Position numbers and translations under genes: made by a program. From Oceanospirillales bacterium (lineage in GTDB: Bacteria; Pseudomonadota; Gammaproteobacteria; Pseudomonadales; Endozoicomonadaceae), in contig SIHQ01000004.1 in the NCBI GenBank assembly GCA_004762125.1, forward strand, positions 62,001 to 126,000: 64,000 bases of DNA, read 5' to 3'. The notes below the pieces were generated by a model. That model was given only the letters and a program-made list of their open reading frames with translations. It did no database searches and was not told where the DNA came from. Shown here one piece after another: positions 57,358 through 64,000 of the stretch (position 1 is the first letter of the stretch; each line of letters opens with the position of its first letter).

Positions 57358-57924
57358 ATGACTCGACTGGAAAAAACACTGGCTGCGATAGATACGCTGC
57401 ATAATGGTGACCCTGAGCGAACGGATGGCAAGGCCAATGAGTTAATTTATGCCGAAAACATGTCAGGCTGGTTGAAAAAACTGGCACCTGATGCTTCAGA
57501 AGAACTGCAAATTGCTGTTCGCAGCCAACACCTTTGTCGCTGGGAGCTGGCTCGCTCTGAGTTCCCCATGGATCGCACTGGTTACCTGAAGTGGCGCACA
57601 GAACTGGGCAAGCTTCACGCTCGCAAAGCCGTAGAGGTAATGCTGGCAGAAGGGTACAGCGACGAGTGTTGTTCGCACGTCGAGAACACCGTTCGCAAAC
57701 TGGGAATCAAGCGTCATGCTGATGCCCAGACGCTCGAAGATTGCGCCTGTCTGGTGTTTATCGAAACCGGTTTTCTGACTTTTGCCGAAAAGCACTTCGA
57801 AGAAAAAATTATCAATATCGTCCAGAAAACCTGGGGAAAAATGTCAGAACAGGCTCAACAAACGGCTTTAGCGTTAGACCTTCCTGATGAAGCCCTGACT
57901 ATTATCAAAAAAGCGCTTGCCTGA
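57358..57924 (+). CDS. DUF4202 family protein
   Basis: A 188-residue soluble protein matching the DUF4202 family pattern: IDTLHNGDPER, AVRSQHLCRWELARSEFP, DRTGYLKWRTELGKLHA, CLVFIETGFLTFAEKH, and a WGKMSEQAQQTAL segment near the end. It is predicted all-helical, with His/Asp residues that recall HD-like metal sites (AVRSQHLCRWE, LGKLHARK), though I cannot assign activity. GAGG precedes the ATG. It is probably co-transcribed with the flavin reductase gene. Confidence 0.85.
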   Translation: MTRLEKTLAAIDTLHNGDPERTDGKANELIYAENMSGWLKKLAPDASEELQIAVRSQHLCRWELARSEFPMDRTGYLKWRTELGKLHARKAVEVMLAEGYSDECCSHVENTVRKLGIKRHADAQTLEDCACLVFIETGFLTFAEKHFEEKIINIVQKTWGKMSEQAQQTALALDLPDEALTIIKKALA

Positions 57925-58023
57925 TACTGCCATAAACCATGGAACTTGCTTATCGCTTCATGGTTTATTCCCCCTATTCCACTCTATACTGTTTCTATTG
58001 CCTGCATACTAAAGGAATAGTTC

Positions 58024-59505
58024 ATGGCTGTTGGAAAGACTCCACCCCCTAAAGATGGGCAAAACTGGGATGGATACGCTGACATAGAAAGCTCTACTAG
58101 CAGTCAGGAAGCCCGCCAGTCCTATCAGCAATCAGTGGAAGCAAGTTTTAAAAGTAGGCGTCTCACATCCATTTCGAAGGATCAGGTTGCAAGCCAAATT
58201 CCCGAAACCGAAGCGAAGCCACAACATAAACCCATCAATAAATTTGCATTGACTCGTGTACTTGGCAGAGCCATGAGTAGGGGCCTCCTACCCGACAAGG
58301 TTTTTGTAACAAAGCAAAACTTCGAATGGCCTGCACCTAAAACGGAACTCAACTCTGCAGAGCGACTCGATTCCATTGACATTGACATTGATATGTCGGA
58401 CCTGGAACTGGTAGCAGATCTGAGGTATTCAGAAGGGGTTTCCAAGCATTCTGAGCAGGCCTCTCTATTTGAGAGTCAAGAGCCTAGCCCTGAAGATATA
58501 AGGCAGAATGACAAGAGAAAGAGTTGTTACCTACTCAGTTCTCTGGCTTCGATGGCTGCGACCAACAATGGCAAGCAGCAGATCAAAGCAAACATATGCC
58601 AACTTGGTCCTGATCATGCTGCTGTCCGCCTGTTTGACAGAGTTACAGACAAAAATATTGTTATTCGGGTATCAACAGCAAGATTACTGGATAAAGATAA
58701 ACGTGATCTGTATTCCTTTGGAAACAGGTCCGGAGCAATATGGCCCGGCGTTATGGAAAAGGCTTTTCACGCCTTGAAAATACACAGGGTCAAGACACTC
58801 AGAGTCATGTTGGAACGTGCTAAATCGAACGATGAAAAGGATCTTATCCGTTCTCAGTTAAATGAGTTGGAAGTTCGTAGTGGTGAAGGCAATTTACTTG
58901 ATAAAACCGAGTTACTGGGCGCTATATACGCTATTCCCTGCCTACCTAAAAAAGATTCAAGTAACGCCGCTTATACACAGTCATTAAATGCTCCCATTAT
59001 GCTATTGAATCCTGCAGAACAACTTCACATTCTGCGCTTTAACATTGAACAGGGAGTACCGGCTATCGCCGGAATAGGCCAAAACTTTCGAGGAGCCAGC
59101 AGAGCAGTACTAAAAGGAACGCCACCCAGCCACGCAGTAGCTATTCTCGGACCAGCTCAAAGAAAATTGTTACGAGGCGGGGAAGAAGATGGCGTTTTAA
59201 TTTATGACCCTTTCGGAGACTCTCTGAATGGTAAAGGGCAAGTTGTTCATTTTTCCAGCATGCATCTTTCGGAAGAAAAAGAAGATGACAAAAAGATGGT
59301 TTCTCTAGCAAAAGGCGGTCAGGCTTTGAGTTTTGTCTCCTATAAAGACTTTCCCGCTCGTTTCAGCAAAGTGGCTATTGCTCGGGGTGGCTACACCACG
59401 ACCGCAAGAGTTGAAGACAGCTCTTTCATGTCGATCGAGCCTGACGAGTTTGCCCAGTTTGCCGAACTAAATGAACCAGCCGATCCAGACGATACACAAA
59501 ACTGA
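58024..59505 (+). CDS. calpain-like (C2 family) cysteine protease, effector-like
   Basis: A 493-residue protein with no signal peptide and a Ser/Gln-rich N-terminal region (1-160). From 165 the order of motifs follows the calpain core. KSCYLLSSLASMAA has candidate catalytic Cys168 at the calpain GDCWFLAAL position. IWPGVMEKAFHALK (240-252) matches LWVALLEKAYAKL. The candidate His370 lies in PPSHAVAILG, and LIYDPFGD (Asp395) corresponds to the NPWG motif with Asn replaced by Asp. The Trp after the catalytic Cys is Tyr. A calpain fold cutting host proteins is the best reading; it may be calcium-independent. The Asp for Asn change could lower activity. AGGAAT supports the start. It stands alone. 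Confidence 0.65.
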   Translation: MAVGKTPPPKDGQNWDGYADIESSTSSQEARQSYQQSVEASFKSRRLTSISKDQVASQIPETEAKPQHKPINKFALTRVLGRAMSRGLLPDKVFVTKQNFEWPAPKTELNSAERLDSIDIDIDMSDLELVADLRYSEGVSKHSEQASLFESQEPSPEDIRQNDKRKSCYLLSSLASMAATNNGKQQIKANICQLGPDHAAVRLFDRVTDKNIVIRVSTARLLDKDKRDLYSFGNRSGAIWPGVMEKAFHALKIHRVKTLRVMLERAKSNDEKDLIRSQLNELEVRSGEGNLLDKTELLGAIYAIPCLPKKDSSNAAYTQSLNAPIMLLNPAEQLHILRFNIEQGVPAIAGIGQNFRGASRAVLKGTPPSHAVAILGPAQRKLLRGGEEDGVLIYDPFGDSLNGKGQVVHFSSMHLSEEKEDDKKMVSLAKGGQALSFVSYKDFPARFSKVAIARGGYTTTARVEDSSFMSIEPDEFAQFAELNEPADPDDTQN

Positions 59506-59587
59506 AACACGACCTTCATACCTCTGTAACACTTTCCTTTTAGTTTGGTCACTACTGACTACCAATCATAATGATTCAGGAATCCGA

Positions 59588-60166
59588 ATGCGCTTTTCGC
59601 TGACCAAACTGCTCGTACCTGTTATTGCCGTTTTCGCACTGGCAGGTTGCCAGTCCATGACTGAAGAAAAAATGGCCAGCAAGCCTATACAAACAAAACA
59701 ACCTGTCGTCCAATTGAATAACGATGATCTTTATGAAGTCGCTCACGAAGGTCGTTACTACGTCTTTGATGACACAGCTGTTTACAAAAACTTCGTAGCC
59801 CACGGAGAAACACCTTACCGCAAAGTATTCATTGGCGAAGGTCCTCAGGGTAAGACCCTGGTATTTGGCCTGACAGGTAAAGACAAGAAAAAACGTTCAG
59901 GTATTGGCAGCGTAGATCTCTACCAAGGCAAGATTGCACCCGCTGAAAACTTCTATGGCGAAATGCGCGGTGAAGACAATCGTTTGTATGTATTCAGCGA
60001 ACTTGCGGATATGGAAGCGGTTCGCAAAACAGGTGAGGCTGCTTATCGCTTCACTCAGATTGGCGTTGGCCCCAAGGGTGAAACTGTTGTTTTTGTTCTA
60101 AACAAAAACAACAAAAAGAAAAAACCAATGGCTCTGATGGCTGAATTTTCAACTCGTAACCAATAA
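59588..60166 (+). CDS. lipoprotein built from two internal repeats
   Basis: From ATG 59588 (AGGA upstream) this is a 192-residue lipoprotein with signal MRFSLTKLLVPVIAVFALAGC and lipobox cysteine 21. Two repeats of about 55 residues make up the mature part: YEVAHEGRYYVFDDTAVYKN..GEGPQGKTLVFGLTGKDKKKR and YGEMRGEDNRLYVFSELADM..GVGPKGETVVFVLNKNNKKKK, each given in part. Each repeat has a YVF strand, a short helix, a G.GP.G.T.VF hairpin, and a basic tail. The fold is not recognised; it may bind an acidic ligand or cell wall. Confidence 0.75.
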   Translation: MRFSLTKLLVPVIAVFALAGCQSMTEEKMASKPIQTKQPVVQLNNDDLYEVAHEGRYYVFDDTAVYKNFVAHGETPYRKVFIGEGPQGKTLVFGLTGKDKKKRSGIGSVDLYQGKIAPAENFYGEMRGEDNRLYVFSELADMEAVRKTGEAAYRFTQIGVGPKGETVVFVLNKNNKKKKPMALMAEFSTRNQ

Positions 60167-60372
60167 GTTTTTCAGAATTGACAGGAGCCTGAACTGATTT
60201 CGGACTTCTTTCAATGACAGCCCTGTAGAGCAACCCCCATAGATTTACAGGGTCTGTCTAACCCTCTGTCTTCAAATCATTGCACCAGCTCTTCCCTCGT
60301 GAAACCATAAGACCTGCCTGAACGTATCCTTCAATCGATACGCTCCATCAGTAACTCAGAAAGGAAACTTCC

Positions 60373-60873
60373 TTGGCTGGAAAAGTAAATAAGATTATCA
60401 AAGAGATAGCGGTAACACTGGTATTCGCAGCTATTTTTATAACTGGATATAACCTGTATCTGCAAAAGGATATGCCAACAGGTATAGCGCCTTCTTTGCA
60501 GTACACTGATCTGTCAGGTCACTCCATTGACCTTCAAAAACTGTCGGCAGAAAAACCGGTTTTACTCTATTTCTGGGCAACCTGGTGTCACGTTTGCAGC
60601 TGGACTAGCCCTGCAATCAGTGACTTGTCTGAAAATTATAATGTTGTAACAGTGGCTCTTTCTTCAGGAAGAGATCAAAGAGTGCAGGCATACGCTAAGG
60701 CTAATGAGTTGAAGTTCCCGATTATCAATGATCATTCGGGCCAGCTGAACAGCGACTGGATGATCAACGTTACGCCCTCTATTTATATTGTCAGAAACGG
60801 TGAGATCAAATCAGTCACTACCGGCTTTACAACGAAGGTTGGGCTATTGGTAAGGCTCTGGTTTTACCAATAG
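60373..60873 (+). CDS. membrane-anchored thioredoxin-like protein (TlpA/ScsD type)
   Basis: A 166-residue protein with an N-terminal membrane anchor (EIAVTLVFAAIFITGYNLYL) and a periplasmic thioredoxin fold. The active site is WATWCHVC (CxxC), followed by the cis-Pro in INVTPSIYIV. Such proteins are disulfide reductases or oxidases in cytochrome c maturation or copper tolerance; CHVC is near the ScsD form. The start is a TTG at 60373 with a perfectly spaced AAGGAA upstream; no ATG is better placed. The gene end overlaps an inverted repeat (ctattggtaa with ttaccaatag). Confidence 0.85.
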   Translation: MAGKVNKIIKEIAVTLVFAAIFITGYNLYLQKDMPTGIAPSLQYTDLSGHSIDLQKLSAEKPVLLYFWATWCHVCSWTSPAISDLSENYNVVTVALSSGRDQRVQAYAKANELKFPIINDHSGQLNSDWMINVTPSIYIVRNGEIKSVTTGFTTKVGLLVRLWFYQ

Positions 60874-60904
60874 CTTTCGAAGGAGAGCTACTGGTAAAAA
60901 AAAT

Positions 60905-61675
60905 CTAGAGTAGATAGGACTTGATAGAGACACCACCGTCAACTTTATAGTCGTCACCGGTCACATAGCTTGATTTATCCGATCCCAGAAACATCACTAC
61001 ATTGGCAATTTCTTCCGGCTCGGCAAATCGTCCGAAGGCATTGGTATTCAGTGTCTGCTGACGAATGTCTTCATCAATGCTGTTCAGATAGAACTTCATG
61101 CCGGCTGTATTGATGCCACCCGGCGACACCGAGTTCACTCGCACACCGCGCTTGGCGTATTCGGCAGCAGCACCTTTGGTTAAAACAATTACGCCGCCTT
61201 TTGCTGCAGCATAAGCTGTCTGAAAAGCTTGGCCTTTGTGTCCTGATTCCGACGAGATGTTCACAATAGAACCACCACCAGCGGCTTCGATGGCAGGCAG
61301 TTGATACTTCATACCCAGCCAAACACCTTTAAGAGTGATATCAATACAAAGATCCCAATCGTCTTCTTTGATATCGGTGATGCCCACAGACGGAGTCGCC
61401 TTGGCTGCATTGTTCACCGCAATATGAAGGGCACCAAAGCTTTCAACCGCAACGGTCACCATCTTCTGTGCATCTGCAGCTATCGAAACGTTTGCTTCAA
61501 CTGCAACCGCTTCACCGCCCGCTTCTTTAATCAGGCGAACCGTCTCTTCAGCGCCAGCCAGGTTCAGGTCAGCCGCCACTACTTTTGCGCCTTCTGCAGC
61601 AAACATCAAAGCTGCAGTGCGGCCTACACCATCACCACCGGCACCCGTAATCAGGGCTACTTTATTTTCTAACAT
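60905..61675 (-). CDS. short-chain dehydrogenase/reductase
   Basis: A 256-residue classical SDR beginning MLENKVALITGAGGDGVGRT, an unusual TGxxxGxG loop (TGAGGDGVG) with an extra residue. ADLN after strand 2 suggests NAD preference. NNAA replaces NNAG, the catalytic Ser is in NISSES, and YAAAKGG holds Tyr and Lys. The C-terminus (DYKVDGGVSIKSYLL) is typical of cyclohexanol or 2,5-diketo-type dehydrogenases; substrate unknown. It is divergent from leuS. Confidence 0.85.
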   Translation of the reverse strand: MLENKVALITGAGGDGVGRTAALMFAAEGAKVVAADLNLAGAEETVRLIKEAGGEAVAVEANVSIAADAQKMVTVAVESFGALHIAVNNAAKATPSVGITDIKEDDWDLCIDITLKGVWLGMKYQLPAIEAAGGGSIVNISSESGHKGQAFQTAYAAAKGGVIVLTKGAAAEYAKRGVRVNSVSPGGINTAGMKFYLNSIDEDIRQQTLNTNAFGRFAEPEEIANVVMFLGSDKSSYVTGDDYKVDGGVSIKSYLL

Positions 61676-61893
61676 CATGGCGGAATAACTCTTATTATTT
61701 TATTGATGTCATCAAACGTCATTTCCCGGTTGTCAGCAACACACATTTGGATTAGACGAAGCTTCTCACCCATTGACCTGAAAGTACTATGCCCACTGAT
61801 ACCACTATTGTATCCTAGCCGGTTTATACTCATACCAGCACCTCTCTTTTATCCTCAAATTCTCGATATTAAAGAGAGACTAATGTACTAAGT

Positions 61894-64000
<2,107 letters not shown>

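Noticed and set aside
60841-60900. Rho-independent terminator after the thioredoxin-like gene
   Set aside because: The hairpins are followed by A, not T, on the plus strand, and on the minus strand the T-run comes before the stem.
61703-61891. 62-codon plus-strand open frame before leuS
   Set aside because: No ribosome site, unusual composition, and no run of leucine codons to suggest a leader peptide.

Overview
The window looks like chromosomal DNA of a marine, host-associated gammaproteobacterium of the Oceanospirillales type; Endozoicomonas or a close relative is my best guess. This is inferred from the mix of gene families and moderate GC, not from a marker-gene comparison. Housekeeping genes (groES-groEL, nadC, galE, ligB, yajQ, leuS) are typical gammaproteobacterial versions. 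Scattered among them are effector-like proteins of eukaryotic type, REP-associated transposases and many short repeats.

Layout. 1-4.2 kb: arginine succinyltransferase catabolism (astA-astD-astB). 4.5-7.1 kb: an RhlE-type RNA helicase and the L16 hydroxylase RoxA. 7.2-9.2 kb: two related orphan proteins flanking a BamE-like lipoprotein. 9.3-12.1 kb: groEL, groES (with a clear sigma-32 promoter) and fxsA. 12.2-20.4 kb: an exported HAD phosphatase, a HugZ-like haem protein with a Fur box, an SDR, an alkyltransferase-like protein, an AmpG-like permease, a trypsin-fold protein lacking its triad, yajQ, dodecin and a ketopantoate reductase. 20.6-26.6 kb: a sensor kinase with a pentapeptide-repeat tail, nadC, galE and ligB.

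26.7-39 kb is the accessory part: a type IV pilin, a 785-residue orphan, an RBBP9-like hydrolase, two tandem classical protein tyrosine phosphatases whose first 212 residues are identical down to the DNA, a deleted ISL3-type element, three broken REP-associated (Y1/HUH) transposases, the 5' end of a group II intron, a duplicated repeat array, and a second pilin with a TfpZ-like accessory gene. 39.3-44.5 kb is a molybdenum block on the minus strand (mobA-moaB-moaC-moaD-moaE-modA-modB-modC) that joins cofactor synthesis to molybdate import. moaA and moeA are not in the window.

44.8-64 kb: a 1049-residue protein with a degenerate flavin-monooxygenase-like segment, a YcgN cysteine-cluster protein, a DMT exporter, two crotonase-family enzymes, a second ketopantoate-reductase-like gene, a LysR regulator with a divergent SnoaL-like gene, an H-NOX/hybrid histidine kinase pair, a flavin reductase, a DUF4202 protein, a calpain-like cysteine protease, a lipoprotein made of two repeats, a thioredoxin-like protein, an SDR and the first 684 codons of leuS.

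The most notable items are the calpain-like protease, the twin phosphatases, the flavin-monooxygenase-like giant protein, and 15-bp in-frame tandem repeats that recur in three unrelated genes. No secretion-system genes, rRNA, tRNA or CRISPR array were seen. All functions are read from sequence motifs by eye; no database search was run.
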